The notes under the pieces are model-generated. The model did not search any database. It had not been told where the DNA came from and was given only the letters and a program-made list of their open reading frames with translations. The translations under genes and the position numbers were made by a program. Below are positions 1-9,010 of a stretch of DNA of 64,000 nt, in pieces (position 1 is the first letter of the stretch; every line of letters begins with the position of its first letter). This DNA is from Facklamia lactis (GTDB lineage Bacteria > Bacillota > Bacilli > Lactobacillales > Aerococcaceae), in the NCBI RefSeq assembly GCF_015863205.1, contig NZ_JACBXQ010000004.1:124001-188000 (forward strand), in the 5' to 3' direction.

Positions 1-805
1 CTAGAAAAGTTTGAACGCCAAACCCTGTCAAGGCTGATCCAAAGAAAACAGGAGTCAATTTCCCTGAATTAATAGCTTCTCGGTCAAACTCATTTCCAGC
101 TTCATGTAATAACTGAGCATCTTCAATCGCTTGAGTATAAATCGAAGATTCTTTGAATTCATGATTTCCATTCGCTTGACCTTCTTGATCTAGCGGAATA
201 AAAAGATCCTCTTCTTCACTCTTGCGAATCTCTACACGCTGATTATAGAGATCATATAATCCTAATAAAGTTTTCCCCATGCCCATTGGCCAATTCATCG
301 GGTAGGCATCAATCCCTAGAACTTCTTCTAATTCTGCAACAAGATCTAATGGTTCTCGTCCGTCGCGGTCTAATTTATTCATAAAGGTAAAAATTGGAAT
401 CCCTCTGCGACTCACTACTTCAAATAATTTTTTGGTTTGAGGCTCTATCCCTTTTCCGGTATCCACTACCATCACAGCCGCATCAACAGCCATCAAAGTA
501 CGGTAAGTATCCTCAGAAAAGTCCTCGTGCCCAGGCGTATCTAAAATATTAACTTGAAAACCATCATAATCCACTTGCATGACTGAAGAGGTTACCGAAA
601 TTCCCCTTTGCTTCTCGATCTCCATCCAATCAGATTTAGCAAACTTATTAGATTTCTTCCCTTTCGCCTTTACCGTCCCTGCTTCTCGTATTGCTCCTGA
701 AAAAAGCAATAGCTGCTCTGTAATAGTCGTCTTACCAGCATCCGGATGCGAAATGATCGCAAAAGTTCGTCTTCTCTTTACTTCTTCTTCTATCTTCTTA
801 TCCAT
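1..805 (-). CDS. prfC: Peptide chain release factor 3 (RF3), N-terminal part
   Basis: Translational GTPase that recycles RF1/RF2 from the ribosome after peptide release. The visible 268 residues hold a full G domain: P-loop SHPDAGKTT near residues 20-28, a switch region with EKQRGISV, then [14 protein letters not shown] and the NKLD specificity motif. The RF3-type P-loop (HPDAGKTT) and the [12 protein letters not shown] stretch separate it from EF-G. The ATG at 805 follows AAAGGAG. The C-terminal half lies beyond the left edge of the window. It ends away from the DivIVA-like gene, with a hairpin between the two. Function is well supported; completeness cannot be judged. Confidence 0.93.
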   Translation of the reverse strand, partial: MDKKIEEEVKRRRTFAIISHPDAGKTTITEQLLLFSGAIREAGTVKAKGKKSNKFAKSDWMEIEKQRGISVTSSVMQVDYDGFQVNILDTPGHEDFSEDTYRTLMAVDAAVMVVDTGKGIEPQTKKLFEVVSRRGIPIFTFMNKLDRDGREPLDLVAELEEVLGIDAYPMNWPMGMGKTLLGLYDLYNQRVEIRKSEEEDLFIPLDQEGQANGNHEFKESSIYTQAIEDAQLLHEAGNEFDREAINSGKLTPVFFGSALTGFGVQTFL

Positions 806-842
806 CTTTAACTCCTTTTGCTTTGAAATAAATAAGACAAAT

Positions 843-868
843 GAACGAAAGCTAAATAGCTTTCGTTC
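843..868 (-). terminator. Hairpin after the DivIVA-like gene
   Basis: Perfect 11-bp stem (843-853 with 858-868) and a 4-nt loop, 16 nt past the stop codon at 884. The following T-tract on the minus strand is interrupted (ATTTGTCTTATTT), so termination may be partial. Confidence 0.6.
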
Positions 869-883
869 TTCATCAATTATTCG

Positions 884-1546
884 CTATCCTTGAGCCCGTT
901 TAAAGTCAACCAACTTATCATCTTTAACTTTTGCACCAGACTCATTTTGAATCACTTCTTGAATAAGACGTTGCAATTCTTGTTTTTCTTCTTCTGATAA
1001 TTGATTCTCTGGCCCCATTGATTTAGCTTTAGCCTGTTCGACCTCAAGATCTTTATCTTTTTCATAGTGATCGACTTGATCCATGAATCGATTTACTTGC
1101 TTACTCGGAAAAACAGACTCAAAGTTTGTCTGAGAAATAAACTCCTCATATTCTTGAACCATGCCTAACATTTGATTCTGCATCTTGACAAACCGCTCTT
1201 TCAAATCAACACCTGTTGTCACTAGTTCACGGCTATATTGGCTCAAATTCTCTTTATATTGAGCTACTTGTTCATTCGTTCGAGCTAAGATCTTCTCAGC
1301 TTCTTCTTCTGAATCAGAGATAATTTCATTTCCCGTCTTACGCGCATCCACTAATCCATCTTTCAAAGCTGATTCAATACTTTGATAATAATGTAATTTT
1401 TCTTCCATCGCTTGAAGTTTTTGCTCTAAAGTATTTTGTTTAGACTCAAGCTCTTTTATTTGTTGGTCTTTGTATTCTACTAATTGATTAACTTGCTTAC
1501 GGTTATAACCAAAAATGTTAACAGACACTTCACTGATTCTCTCCAT
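884..1546 (-). CDS. DivIVA-family coiled-coil protein
   Basis: 220 residues. The N-terminal segment FGYNRKQVNQLVEY (about 12-25) fits the DivIVA/GpsB motif, where a G-Y-x-x-x-x-V-x-x-L-V element precedes the lipid-binding and coiled-coil region. Residues 25-75 and 90-130 are heptad-rich coiled coil, and the tail is charged. DivIVA-family proteins mark curved membrane or septa and organise growth or division. This one is longer than GpsB and lies outside the usual ylm-divIVA cluster, so it is probably a paralogue with its own role. The ATG follows AGAGGTGATC. Family call good, precise role unknown. Confidence 0.7.
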   Translation of the reverse strand: MERISEVSVNIFGYNRKQVNQLVEYKDQQIKELESKQNTLEQKLQAMEEKLHYYQSIESALKDGLVDARKTGNEIISDSEEEAEKILARTNEQVAQYKENLSQYSRELVTTGVDLKERFVKMQNQMLGMVQEYEEFISQTNFESVFPSKQVNRFMDQVDHYEKDKDLEVEQAKAKSMGPENQLSEEEKQELQRLIQEVIQNESGAKVKDDKLVDFKRAQG

Positions 1547-1627
1547 AAGATCACCTCTACTTTCTTACACATCAATTAATCTTACCAAAAATTAATGCGT
1601 TTGAATAGTATCTCCTTCAAGAATCAT

Positions 1628-2695
1628 TTACTTCATTGGCGTCTCTAAATAAGTTTCAATCAAATCCTTAGTAGCAATAACTGAAGTGATATGAGTTCGT
1701 TCATAAGCATGGCTTGCATCAATCCCCGCACCAAATAGTCCATGACGAACATCCGCTCCAGCACGCATAGCAGCCGAAGCATCACTTCCATAGTAAGGAT
1801 AAATATCCACCTTATAAGGAATATTTTTTTCTTCACATAAAGTCACTAATAAATTACGTAATCCTAAATGATATGGACCCGAAGCATCTTTAGCACAGAT
1901 TGATACTGTATATTCATCCGATGTCTGGTCATCTCCTAAAGCTCCCATATCAACCGCAATATATTCTTCTACTTCATCTGCTATATTAGAATTTCCTCCA
2001 TAACCAATTTCTTCATTATTAGAAATATAGAAATGAGTAGTATGAGCGAGTGGTAAGTCCCCTGCTACTATTCTTTCAATAGCTTCCATTAAAAGCACCA
2101 CACTGACTTTATCATCAAGATGGCGAGATTTAATATAACCTGACTCTGTAATTTCTGCTCTTGGAGCAAAAGAAATAAAGTCCCCTACTTTAATTCCTAA
2201 TTTTTCAACATCTTCAGCAGAAAAGACCGGATAGTCGATGCGTATCTCCATGTTCGTTTGATTTCTCTCAGCTGTATCCACATCACGATAAACATGAACA
2301 CTCGTTTGATGCATTAAAATCGTGCCATCAAACACTTTGCCAGAACTAGCAGAATGAATTTGACAATAAGTTCCTTCAACTGCATTAAATTTAAACCCTC
2401 CAATCAGGTCTAATTTTAAACGACCATCCGGTTTAATCGCACGAACCATTGCCCCCAAAGTATCCACATGAGCAGTTAAGAAACGCTGACGTTCCTGATT
2501 TTGACCTGGTAACGTTATCATTAATCCACCTTTAGGTGTCAACTTATACTGGATATTCTTTTGATCAAGCTTATCCATGATGTTCTGCATGATTTCGACA
2601 GTATTCCCTGTTGGAGAAGCTATTTCGGTTAATTCTTTAATTTTTTCTAATAAAACTTTGCCTTCTTGATCTAACTGATAATTTATTTCTACCAT
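1628..2695 (-). CDS. M42-family metallo-aminopeptidase
   Basis: About 355 residues, cytosolic di-metal aminopeptidase of the M42 (PepA/FrvX/TET) family, which usually forms dodecameric shells trimming peptides. Metal and catalytic motifs are in order: AHVDTLGAM, HLDDKVSV, NNEEIGYGG, VDMGALGDD and a C-terminal H in YERTHI. The ATG at 2695 is chosen because AAGGAGTGAGAAT lies directly before it; an upstream in-frame GTG at 2728 has no ribosome site and would place that site inside the gene. It has its own promoter overlapped by a strong cre-like site. A second M42 gene lies at 31872-32945. Confidence 0.88.
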   Translation of the reverse strand: MVEINYQLDQEGKVLLEKIKELTEIASPTGNTVEIMQNIMDKLDQKNIQYKLTPKGGLMITLPGQNQERQRFLTAHVDTLGAMVRAIKPDGRLKLDLIGGFKFNAVEGTYCQIHSASSGKVFDGTILMHQTSVHVYRDVDTAERNQTNMEIRIDYPVFSAEDVEKLGIKVGDFISFAPRAEITESGYIKSRHLDDKVSVVLLMEAIERIVAGDLPLAHTTHFYISNNEEIGYGGNSNIADEVEEYIAVDMGALGDDQTSDEYTVSICAKDASGPYHLGLRNLLVTLCEEKNIPYKVDIYPYYGSDASAAMRAGADVRHGLFGAGIDASHAYERTHITSVIATKDLIETYLETPMK

Positions 2696-2753
2696 ATTCT
2701 CACTCCTTATATCATGCACCCTATACACCTAGTCTTTAAAAATTCTCACTTAG

Positions 2754-2767
2754 TGTAAGCGCTTATT
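2754..2767. promoter_or_regulatory. cre-like site (CcpA) at the M42 peptidase promoter
   Basis: TGTAAGCGCTTATT matches the CcpA consensus TGWAARCGYTWNCW at 13 of 14 positions. It lies just downstream of the predicted -10 (2771-2776), around the expected transcription start, a position where CcpA binding represses. Confidence 0.7.
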
Positions 2768-2770
2768 ATT

Positions 2771-2799
2771 ACTATACAAATTGTTCTGTAAATACTCAA
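2771..2799 (-). promoter_or_regulatory. Promoter of the M42 peptidase gene
   Basis: On the minus strand TTGAGT (2799-2794), a 17-nt spacer and TATAGT (2776-2771). The predicted start near 2764 gives a leader of about 70 nt. The -35 overlaps the hairpin that ends mgtE. Confidence 0.6.
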
Positions 2800-2825
2800 A
2801 TAGAATTTGATAAGAATTCTATTTG
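2797..2825 (-). terminator. AT-rich hairpin after mgtE
   Basis: Perfect 11-bp inverted repeat (2797-2807 with 2815-2825), 7-nt loop, 69 nt past the mgtE stop. There is little GC and no clean T-run, so it is a weak terminator or a structural repeat. Confidence 0.45.
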
Positions 2826-2893
2826 TTTCTCTTCATTTTTCTTATTTTTATCAAAAAGTACTAATTTCTGAAGAAGCTATTGAGCATACTTTT

Positions 2894-4258
2894 TTAAAAA
2901 TAAGAAATAAAAATACGGGCGATCGAAAAATAAATAAAGACAGAGGTCAAGTCACTTAAGGTTGAAATAAAAGGACCACTAGCAACTGCAGGATCAAAAC
3001 CAAATTTCACCATTAATTTAGGTATTAAAGAACCTGCTATATTTGCTACAACAATAGCGCTTGCCATCGCAATTCCAATAATCAATCCTAAGAAGAAATT
3101 ACCTTTCCATATTCCAGCAACTAGTGCGATTGTGGTTCCTACAACTAATCCCGTCACCACTCCTGTTAATAATTCAAAAGAAAAGGATGAAAAGAACTCA
3201 TCGTCTTCATTCTTATTAGTGAGTTTTCTAATAGCGACCGCTAATGATTGAGTTCCCGCATTCCCAGCTGTTCCTGTAATTAAAGTTACAAAACTGGATA
3301 AGACGGGTGCCGATGAAATAAGTCCTTCAAATTGGCTAATCAAAGTAGCCGTTCCCATTCCTAAAAACAATAGTGTCACTAACCATGGCAATCGGCTTTT
3401 AGAAGCATCAAATGGACTATCATGCGTTTCATTAACATCAACTGCCGCTAACCCAGAGTAATCACTATCTGCTTCCTCTTGCATAACATCCAACACATCG
3501 TCAACGGTTATAATTCCTAGCAACTCATGATCAAATCCTACGACTGGCAAGGCTAACAAGTCATAGTCTTGAACCATTTTTGCTACTTCAACTTGGTCAT
3601 CATTCACTTGTACCGAAATTACCTTCGGATTCAGCAACTCACTAATTAACCGATTGTCATCATAAATAATAAGATCTCTTAGGGAGAGAACCCCTTTTAA
3701 TCGTTTATTCTCATCTATCACATATACATAATAAATTGTTTCCGCTTGTGCAGCCGCTTCCTTTAAATGTTCATAGGCTTGTTTGATTGTATAATCTTCT
3801 TGAATGGCCACAAACTCAGTTGTCATAATCGCTCCGGCTGTTTCATCTAAATAATTAATCAATTGGGAAATTTCCCGAGCGGATTTTGGGGGCATTAAAT
3901 GCATATAGAGGCTAACCTTTTCTCTATTATCAATATTATTTAAAACGTCTACCGCATTATCTGCATACATTTCACCGAGAACAGCTGCTGCATAGACATT
4001 CTCCATTTCAAGGAAATATTCTTCACTCAAATGTAAATCATCACCTTCTAAAGCATCAAAAACATCTGCCACCTCACTTGGTGCCATATATTGATAGACT
4101 TTATTACGTTCATCGGCATCGAACTCTGCAAATATCTTTGCTTGGTCATAATTGTGAAGAGCCTGAAATTCTGTTCGGAACCGAGTCATTCTATTATTGT
4201 GTAACATTTCCTTAAAACTGGATACACTTTCTTCAAAGGTTCTCTCAAATACTTCCAT
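2894..4258 (-). CDS. mgtE: Magnesium transporter MgtE
   Basis: 454 residues, the normal MgtE length. Order: N-terminal superhelical Mg-sensing domain (about 1-125), two CBS domains (about 130-255), then five membrane helices (about 285-454) with the conserved pore region GTAGNAGTQSLAVAIRKL. MgtE is a Mg-gated channel of the cell membrane that closes when internal Mg is high. It starts 12 nt after the pseudouridine synthase gene, with GGGGGTATGCGAA before the ATG, so it is the last gene of the relQ operon. No M-box riboswitch was seen upstream. Confidence 0.95.
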   Translation of the reverse strand: MEVFERTFEESVSSFKEMLHNNRMTRFRTEFQALHNYDQAKIFAEFDADERNKVYQYMAPSEVADVFDALEGDDLHLSEEYFLEMENVYAAAVLGEMYADNAVDVLNNIDNREKVSLYMHLMPPKSAREISQLINYLDETAGAIMTTEFVAIQEDYTIKQAYEHLKEAAAQAETIYYVYVIDENKRLKGVLSLRDLIIYDDNRLISELLNPKVISVQVNDDQVEVAKMVQDYDLLALPVVGFDHELLGIITVDDVLDVMQEEADSDYSGLAAVDVNETHDSPFDASKSRLPWLVTLLFLGMGTATLISQFEGLISSAPVLSSFVTLITGTAGNAGTQSLAVAIRKLTNKNEDDEFFSSFSFELLTGVVTGLVVGTTIALVAGIWKGNFFLGLIIGIAMASAIVVANIAGSLIPKLMVKFGFDPAVASGPFISTLSDLTSVFIYFSIARIFISYF

Positions 4259-4270
4259 TTCGCATACCCC

Positions 4271-5164
4271 CTAATTATATTGTTGTTCTGTTATCCATTC
4301 TTGCATATCGTCTGGCAGCGAAGCTTTAAAGATAAGACTCTCTTCTGTAAAAGGGTGTTTAAACCTTAGTTCTCCACAGTGCAAAGCTTGACGATTAACA
4401 ATGGATGAATGGGGCCCCCCATATAAATCGTCACCAATTAAAGGACCTCCCTTATAGCTTAAATGAACCCTAATCTGATGGGTTCGCCCTGTGTGTAAAC
4501 GCAACCTTAAATGAGAGCCTGAAGCAAATTGTTCAAGGCACCAAAATTCTGTTTTGGCATATTTTCCGGTTTCATGAACTCGGCGACTGATCAGCGAATC
4601 CTCTGCTCTTGCAATTGCTGCTTCAATCACACCATGATCTTCCCAGTCAATTCTTGAAGACAAAGCATTATAAAACTTATATACCTTTTGATTGCGAACC
4701 TGTCGGTCCATTAAAGCATGAGCTAAGCGGTGTTTTGCAATAATCATCAAGCCCGATGTATCTCGATCTAGACGTGTCACAATATGAATCACTTGATCTT
4801 GATAACCTCTCTGTTGATAGTATCCTCTAACTCGATTAGCCATCGAAGAACTAGGGTTTTGCATCGAAGGAATCGAAACCACCCCAACAGGCTTATTCAA
4901 AATCAATAAATCCTTATCTTCAAAAACAATATTTATCGGTTCCAAAGAAGGTTTTACTGAATCATGGCCATATTCAATCGGAGCGATTAATTTTATATGA
5001 TCTCCCTTACGAACCGTAAAACGAGTAGCTGTTGGAATATGATTCAGCATAATTTGACCTGAATACTTGATATCACGCATAAAAGCTCTAGGTAACCCTT
5101 GTCTCGACAAAAAATCTTTAATCGTCATTTCTTCCTCTTGATCATAATACCAATTTAATTCCAC
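4271..5164 (-). CDS. RluA-family pseudouridine synthase (RluD/YjbO type)
   Basis: 297 residues. An S4-like N-terminal domain (about 15-65) is followed by the catalytic domain with HIVTRLDRDTSGL, whose Asp is the nucleophile, and GRTHQIRVHL. Family members isomerise uridines in 23S rRNA or tRNA; the exact target cannot be read from sequence. The start appears to be GTG at 5164 with a modest AGTAGGG site. It lies between nadK (22 nt) and mgtE (12 nt), matching the Firmicutes order yjbM-nadK-yjbO. Confidence 0.9.
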   Translation of the reverse strand: MELNWYYDQEEEMTIKDFLSRQGLPRAFMRDIKYSGQIMLNHIPTATRFTVRKGDHIKLIAPIEYGHDSVKPSLEPINIVFEDKDLLILNKPVGVVSIPSMQNPSSSMANRVRGYYQQRGYQDQVIHIVTRLDRDTSGLMIIAKHRLAHALMDRQVRNQKVYKFYNALSSRIDWEDHGVIEAAIARAEDSLISRRVHETGKYAKTEFWCLEQFASGSHLRLRLHTGRTHQIRVHLSYKGGPLIGDDLYGGPHSSIVNRQALHCGELRFKHPFTEESLIFKASLPDDMQEWITEQQYN

Positions 5165-5186
5165 TCAAAATCCCTACTCTTTATAT

Positions 5187-6008
5187 TTATTCTTTATGCT
5201 CTAACTTATTTCCCAAAAAAGCTTCTTCTACTCGATCCCAATAATGACGATGACGAAAACTAGCAAATTGAATTCGTTTTTTTGATAACTGCAAACGAAT
5301 AGAGCGAACCGTTTGGTCTGACCAGAATAAATTGTCAATCGTTAAATCAACCGGTTCTTCTTGGTGCGCTAATTCTAAGTCAAACCACTCATCAGGTGGT
5401 AACACGATTGGTGAAGATAAGGTTCGATAGATGCGGTTATTCACCGAAGCCATCTCTGTCATCTGTATAGCATCCAAACATGGGTGAATCACGGCACCTC
5501 CCAACGACTTGTTCATTCCTGTTGAACCCGTTGGTGTTGCTACACAAAGCCCATCACCGCGAAAGGTCTCAAAAAAACGATCATTAATATTCACATGGCA
5601 TACCATGGTTTTGCGGTGAGAACGTAAAGTACATTCATTCAATGCTAGATACGTTTTTTTCGATCCGTCCATCATATTTATTTGAACATCCAAAAGAGGA
5701 TAAGAAACAGATTCTTCTTCATTAGCTAAGATACTAGCCACAACTTGCTTGATTTCATGCCCCATCCAGTCCGTGTAGAAACCCAAGTGTCCTGTATGAA
5801 TCCCAATAAATTGGCTAAACTCTATTTGCTTCTGAAAATGGTGAAAAGCTGACAAAAGCGTTCCGTCTCCACCAATTGAAACAATATAATCTGCTATTTC
5901 TCCCTCTTCTATTACCTGCAATCCCACAAGATCTAGTTCCAACAATAAATCTTTAGCAATTTTTGTAGATATGTCCTGATCATTTGCAAAAATGGCTATT
6001 TTTTTCAT
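5187..6008 (-). CDS. nadK: NAD kinase
   Basis: About 273 residues; phosphorylates NAD to NADP in the cytosol. Contains GGDGTLLSAF (GGDG at about 46-49), the NECTLRS motif and the glycine-rich GSTGMNKSLGGAVIHP. The ATG at 6008 is preferred: AAAAGG lies about 11 nt upstream of it, whereas the in-frame ATG at 6020 would overlap that site. It sits between relQ and the pseudouridine synthase gene, a conserved order. A second, AcoX-type ATP-NAD kinase-fold gene lies at 52471-53589. Confidence 0.94.
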   Translation of the reverse strand: MKKIAIFANDQDISTKIAKDLLLELDLVGLQVIEEGEIADYIVSIGGDGTLLSAFHHFQKQIEFSQFIGIHTGHLGFYTDWMGHEIKQVVASILANEEESVSYPLLDVQINMMDGSKKTYLALNECTLRSHRKTMVCHVNINDRFFETFRGDGLCVATPTGSTGMNKSLGGAVIHPCLDAIQMTEMASVNNRIYRTLSSPIVLPPDEWFDLELAHQEEPVDLTIDNLFWSDQTVRSIRLQLSKKRIQFASFRHRHYWDRVEEAFLGNKLEHKE

Positions 6009-6043
6009 CTCATCACCCATCCTTTTAAATCCTTAAGAAGAAT

Positions 6044-6673
6044 TTACTTCGAATCAAACAGTCGAGTAGCTTCACGAATTTCCTCACGGATTGCGCTCAT
6101 TTCACCATCTAATAAAAATGCTGCTTCTGACGCTGTTTGAAGTCTCAACAAAATCTCTTCTGGATATTTTCCGTCGTATTTATAATTTAAAGAATGTTCA
6201 ATGGTTGCCCAAAAATTCATGGCCAAAGTTCTAATCTGCACTTCCACAATCACATTGGTAATTCCAGAGGCTCGTTCAACAGGGTATTCAATTACTAAGT
6301 GATAAGAACGATAACCACTTGGTTTATGATTTTTTATATAATCGCGAATCAAGATGACCTTAAAATCCTTTCGATTCAACAATAACTCTGCTACTTCATA
6401 AATATCTTCTACAAATTGACACATAATCCGAATTCCTGCAATATCTTGGACTCCTACTAAGAAGTCTTCAGGTGCAATTTTTCGAACATCCATTTTTTCT
6501 AGAATACTTTCCTTGGTCTTTACTCGACCTGTGACAAATTCAATCGGCGCGTGCTGATCGATGTCTTGGAATTCTTTCCTAATATTTTTCAATTTCACTT
6601 TTAACTCTTCAACAGCTTGCTCATAAGGCGCTAAGAACAAGTCCCAATCTTCGATGAAATCATCCTTGATCAT
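6044..6673 (-). CDS. relQ: Small alarmone synthetase RelQ
   Basis: 209 residues from the ATG at 6673, which follows GGGAGG with 9-nt spacing; an upstream GTG at 6697 lacks a site. It has only a (p)ppGpp synthetase domain: GRVKTKESILEK, DIAGIRIMC, HKPSGYRSYH and VEVQIRT. The hydrolase and regulatory domains of Rel are absent, as expected for the SasB/RelQ class, which acts as a tetramer transferring pyrophosphate from ATP to GTP or GDP. First gene of relQ-nadK-rluD-type-mgtE. It faces spxH on the other strand, the same pairing as yjbM/yjbH in Bacillus. Confidence 0.94.
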   Translation of the reverse strand: MIKDDFIEDWDLFLAPYEQAVEELKVKLKNIRKEFQDIDQHAPIEFVTGRVKTKESILEKMDVRKIAPEDFLVGVQDIAGIRIMCQFVEDIYEVAELLLNRKDFKVILIRDYIKNHKPSGYRSYHLVIEYPVERASGITNVIVEVQIRTLAMNFWATIEHSLNYKYDGKYPEEILLRLQTASEAAFLLDGEMSAIREEIREATRLFDSK

Positions 6674-6714
6674 TGGCTTATCCTCCCTTTTTAACACTTT
6701 TTCACACAGCTAAC

Positions 6715-6723
6715 ATTTTATCA
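6715..6723 (-). promoter_or_regulatory. Extended -10 promoter of the relQ operon
   Basis: On the minus strand TGATAAAAT (TG, one base, TAAAAT) about 42 nt before the relQ start. No good -35 is seen at 17 nt. Confidence 0.45.
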
Positions 6724-6906
6724 CAAACAAAAGAATAATCGTATGCTAAATATTCTATTTGCATTTTTTCTCCATTTATAGGAGACTATATGTTTGAGTG
6801 GAATAATTGTCATACTTCAAGCAAATTATTATTAGCATGTCTCTATTTGTGGTAGGATAATATTGAGTAAAAATATGTACAATCACTATATAAAGGAGGG
6901 ATAGTA

Positions 6907-7587
6907 ATGGGACGATACCTAATTGACTATCAAATTAATGGTCAAGCAAAATTTTTTGATTTTTTTTTATTTGTCAATCCGTTGGGACGTAAATGTTACT
7001 ATTCTGAACAAGAAATTGCTCAAGCAAAAGAACTCATCTCTTCAAGAGTAGAAATTAATATCCTCTGTATCCACAATGAATATATATTAAATGATTTTAT
7101 GGCAAGGATGGGCATCCATCAGTCAAACTTGACCTTAAGAAATGAAATTTATACGATGCTTTATCGTGCTTCACTTGCGTTCAAAGCCGCGAGTATGCAG
7201 GGGAAAAAACGCGGCAGGCGTTTCCTTACTGATTTTCAGCAAAAAATTCAAACTGATTTGCATCTTTTTGATAATGATTTTATTATTGATGTTGCTGAAG
7301 AAGCAAAATTAGATATCGATCTTTTTATCGACGATCTCCAATCTGATTATGTAAGAGATCTCTACTTAAATGACCTAAAAATTGCTCATAGCATGGGCGT
7401 CAAAATCACTCCATCCTTAGTAATCTTTGATTCTATGCAAGACCGAGATGGAATTATTGTCGAAGGCAGCTTTACTTATGATGAAATCCTAGATTTACTA
7501 GATGAAATGTTAGAAAATCAATGCCAAAAATTGCACCATAAAAAACAAGCATCTCCCGTTGAACTTAATATCATCCGAAAAAAATAA
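6907..7587 (+). CDS. spxH: ClpXP adaptor SpxH (YjbH family)
   Basis: 226 residues with a DsbA/thioredoxin-like fold. It corresponds to YjbH/SpxH, which binds Spx and delivers it to ClpXP in unstressed cells. The start of the fold (FFDFFLFVNPLGRKCYYSEQE) carries NPLGRKC where some homologues carry a CxxC, so the redox pair appears reduced to one Cys. AAAGGAGGGATAGTA precedes the ATG. The gene is divergent from relQ as in Bacillus. Its client Spx is encoded in this window at 39085. A clear terminator follows. Confidence 0.88.
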   Translation: MGRYLIDYQINGQAKFFDFFLFVNPLGRKCYYSEQEIAQAKELISSRVEINILCIHNEYILNDFMARMGIHQSNLTLRNEIYTMLYRASLAFKAASMQGKKRGRRFLTDFQQKIQTDLHLFDNDFIIDVAEEAKLDIDLFIDDLQSDYVRDLYLNDLKIAHSMGVKITPSLVIFDSMQDRDGIIVEGSFTYDEILDLLDEMLENQCQKLHHKKQASPVELNIIRKK

Positions 7588-7595
7588 TTTTTCTA

Positions 7596-7634
7596 AACTC
7601 AGTCATTTTCTCGCTAAAAATGGCTGAGTTTTTG
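7596..7634 (+). terminator. Terminator of spxH
   Basis: 14-bp stem with one G-U pair (7596-7609 with 7617-7630), 7-nt loop, followed by TTTGACTTTT. Confidence 0.75.
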
Positions 7635-7656
7635 ACTTTTGAATTCTTTCTCCCCA

Positions 7657-7692
7657 TAAAAAAAGAACAGACAGGGTTATCCCCATCTATTC
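7657..7692 (-). terminator. Terminator of the infC-rpmI-rplT operon
   Basis: Imperfect hairpin (about 7665-7676 with 7682-7692) followed on the minus strand by seven T's, 17 nt after the rplT stop. Confidence 0.75.
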
Positions 7693-7708
7693 TTATCCAT
7701 CTTTATAA

Positions 7709-8065
7709 TTATGCTAAAGCCTTTTTGGCTTCATCAACTAACGCCTCAAATGCTGCTGTATCATTAACCGCAATATCTGCCAACATTTTACGATTTACTT
7801 CTACACCTGCTTTTTTCAAACCATTCATCAATACAGAATAGCTCATACCGTTTTGACGAGCAGCTGCATTAATACGAGTAATCCATAGGCGACGGAAATT
7901 ACGTTTAGTTTGACGACGGTCCCGATAAGCATACATATAAGATTTCATTACTTGTTGCTTAGCAGTTTTAAATAATTTTGATTTTGCTCCGTAATAACCT
8001 TTGGCTAATTTTAATGTACGTTTACGACGTTGACGAGTTACATATCCACCTTTTACACGTGCCAT
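7709..8065 (-). CDS. rplT: Ribosomal protein L20
   Basis: 118 residues, standard length. [21 protein letters not shown] and [15 protein letters not shown] are typical of L20, a large-subunit assembly protein contacting 23S rRNA. The same protein normally represses this operon by binding the leader of infC. A site GGGAGG precedes the ATG. Last gene of infC-rpmI-rplT, 22 nt after rpmI. Confidence 0.98.
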   Translation of the reverse strand: MARVKGGYVTRQRRKRTLKLAKGYYGAKSKLFKTAKQQVMKSYMYAYRDRRQTKRNFRRLWITRINAAARQNGMSYSVLMNGLKKAGVEVNRKMLADIAVNDTAAFEALVDEAKKALA

Positions 8066-8087
8066 ATTTTTCTTCCTCCCTTATTCC

Positions 8088-8285
8088 CTATAAGCTTGCT
8101 ATTTGTTGCTTAATACGTTTCATATCTGATGCAGAAACTAAGCCTGATTTGCTTAATTGACGTCTTTGTTTCTTAGTTTTCCCGTGAAAACGGTGAGATG
8201 TAAATGCGTGAGATCTTTTCAATTTTCCAGAAGCTGTCTTTTTAACACGTTTAGCTAATCCACGGTGAGTTTTTTGTTTTGGCAT
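8088..8285 (-). CDS. rpmI: Ribosomal protein L35
   Basis: 65 residues, highly basic. [20 protein letters not shown] and [15 protein letters not shown] are characteristic of L35, a small large-subunit protein. It lies 26 nt after infC and 22 nt before rplT; the order infC-rpmI-rplT is nearly universal in Firmicutes. Confidence 0.98.
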   Translation of the reverse strand: MPKQKTHRGLAKRVKKTASGKLKRSHAFTSHRFHGKTKKQRRQLSKSGLVSASDMKRIKQQIASL

Positions 8286-8311
8286 AATAATCCTCCTAGT
8301 TTTAATCTTAA

Positions 8312-8830
8312 TTATTTTGCATCTGATAAAGGTGCTAGCATAATAAACATACTGCGACCTTCCATCTTAGGTTTAGATTCGACTGTCGCTACCTCTTTTG
8401 TATCTTCAATAAAGTCTTCTAGAACATCACGTCCTAGATCCTTATGAGTAATCGACCGACCTCTAAAACGGATGCTCGCTTTCACTTTATCGCCTTTTTC
8501 TAAAAATTTAATTGCTTGACGTAATTTCGTTTGATAATCATGATCATCAATTGAAGGACTCAGCCGTACCTCTTTAACGTTCATGACTTTTGTGTTCTTA
8601 CGCTGTTCTTTTTCTTTCTTCTGCATCTCGTAACGATATTTCCCATAATCCATAATCCGAGCTACCGGTGGTTTGGCTTGTGGCGATACGAGGACCAGGT
8701 CTAAATCAAAAGACTCAGCAATTGTTAAGGCATCCTGCAGCGATTTCACTCCAATTTGTTCTCCATTATCACCAATCACACGCAATTCTTTTGCGCGGAT
8801 CTCTCCATTAATCAATGCTTCTTTAGCGAT
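8312..8830 (-). CDS. infC: Translation initiation factor IF-3, ATC start
   Basis: About 172 residues. N-domain [14 protein letters not shown] and [21 protein letters not shown]-domain [20 protein letters not shown] and [17 protein letters not shown]-3 checks start-codon pairing on the 30S subunit. No ATG or GTG is available in frame. ATC at 8830 sits 9 nt after GGAGG within GGAGGTGG and gives the expected (M)[12 protein letters not shown]-terminus. A TTG lies at 8815 but has no ribosome site. A rare start codon fits the well-known autoregulation in which IF-3 discriminates against non-AUG starts. Confidence 0.93.
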   Translation of the reverse strand: MAKEALINGEIRAKELRVIGDNGEQIGVKSLQDALTIAESFDLDLVLVSPQAKPPVARIMDYGKYRYEMQKKEKEQRKNTKVMNVKEVRLSPSIDDHDYQTKLRQAIKFLEKGDKVKASIRFRGRSITHKDLGRDVLEDFIEDTKEVATVESKPKMEGRSMFIMLAPLSDAK

Positions 8831-8845
8831 ATGAGTCCACCTCCA

Positions 8846-9005
8846 TAGTATTTATGAGTTCCAAGTATAAACAAAAACAGCCCATCTATTATAGACGCGC
8901 CACCTCTTAATTCTATGAGCACACTAAAAATGAGCTCGATAAAACTATTAGCCCTGCACACTAATGCCCGGCGAGAAACGGTCGTCTCTACTTGTTATCT
9001 CAACT
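8846..9005 (-). promoter_or_regulatory. L20-type leader of infC-rpmI-rplT
   Basis: About 160 nt of untranslated, structured RNA between promoter and infC. It holds several self-complementary elements (GAGC...GCTC around 8918-8938; GCCGGGC near 8970; two copies of GCACACTA at 8918-8926 and 8956-8963 on the plus strand) and ends in a terminator-like hairpin followed by TGTTTTTGTTT at 8871-8900. This is the expected architecture of the Firmicutes L20 autoregulatory leader, where L20 binding favours termination. Identity is inferred from position and structure; the pseudoknot was not modelled. Confidence 0.7.
8871..8900 (-). terminator. Attenuator hairpin in the infC leader
   Basis: GCGCGTCTAT pairs with ATAGATGGGC at 9 of 10 positions (about 8880-8900), followed by TGTTTTTG on the minus strand, upstream of the infC ribosome site. 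Placement before the operon indicates regulated termination. Confidence 0.6.
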
Positions 9006-9010
9006 CATAA

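Noticed and set aside
4259-4270. Mg riboswitch (M-box) for mgtE
   Set aside because: mgtE starts 12 nt after the preceding gene, leaving no room for a leader.
7620-7841. 73-codon open frame on the plus strand after spxH
   Set aside because: It begins inside the spxH terminator and runs antisense to rplT.
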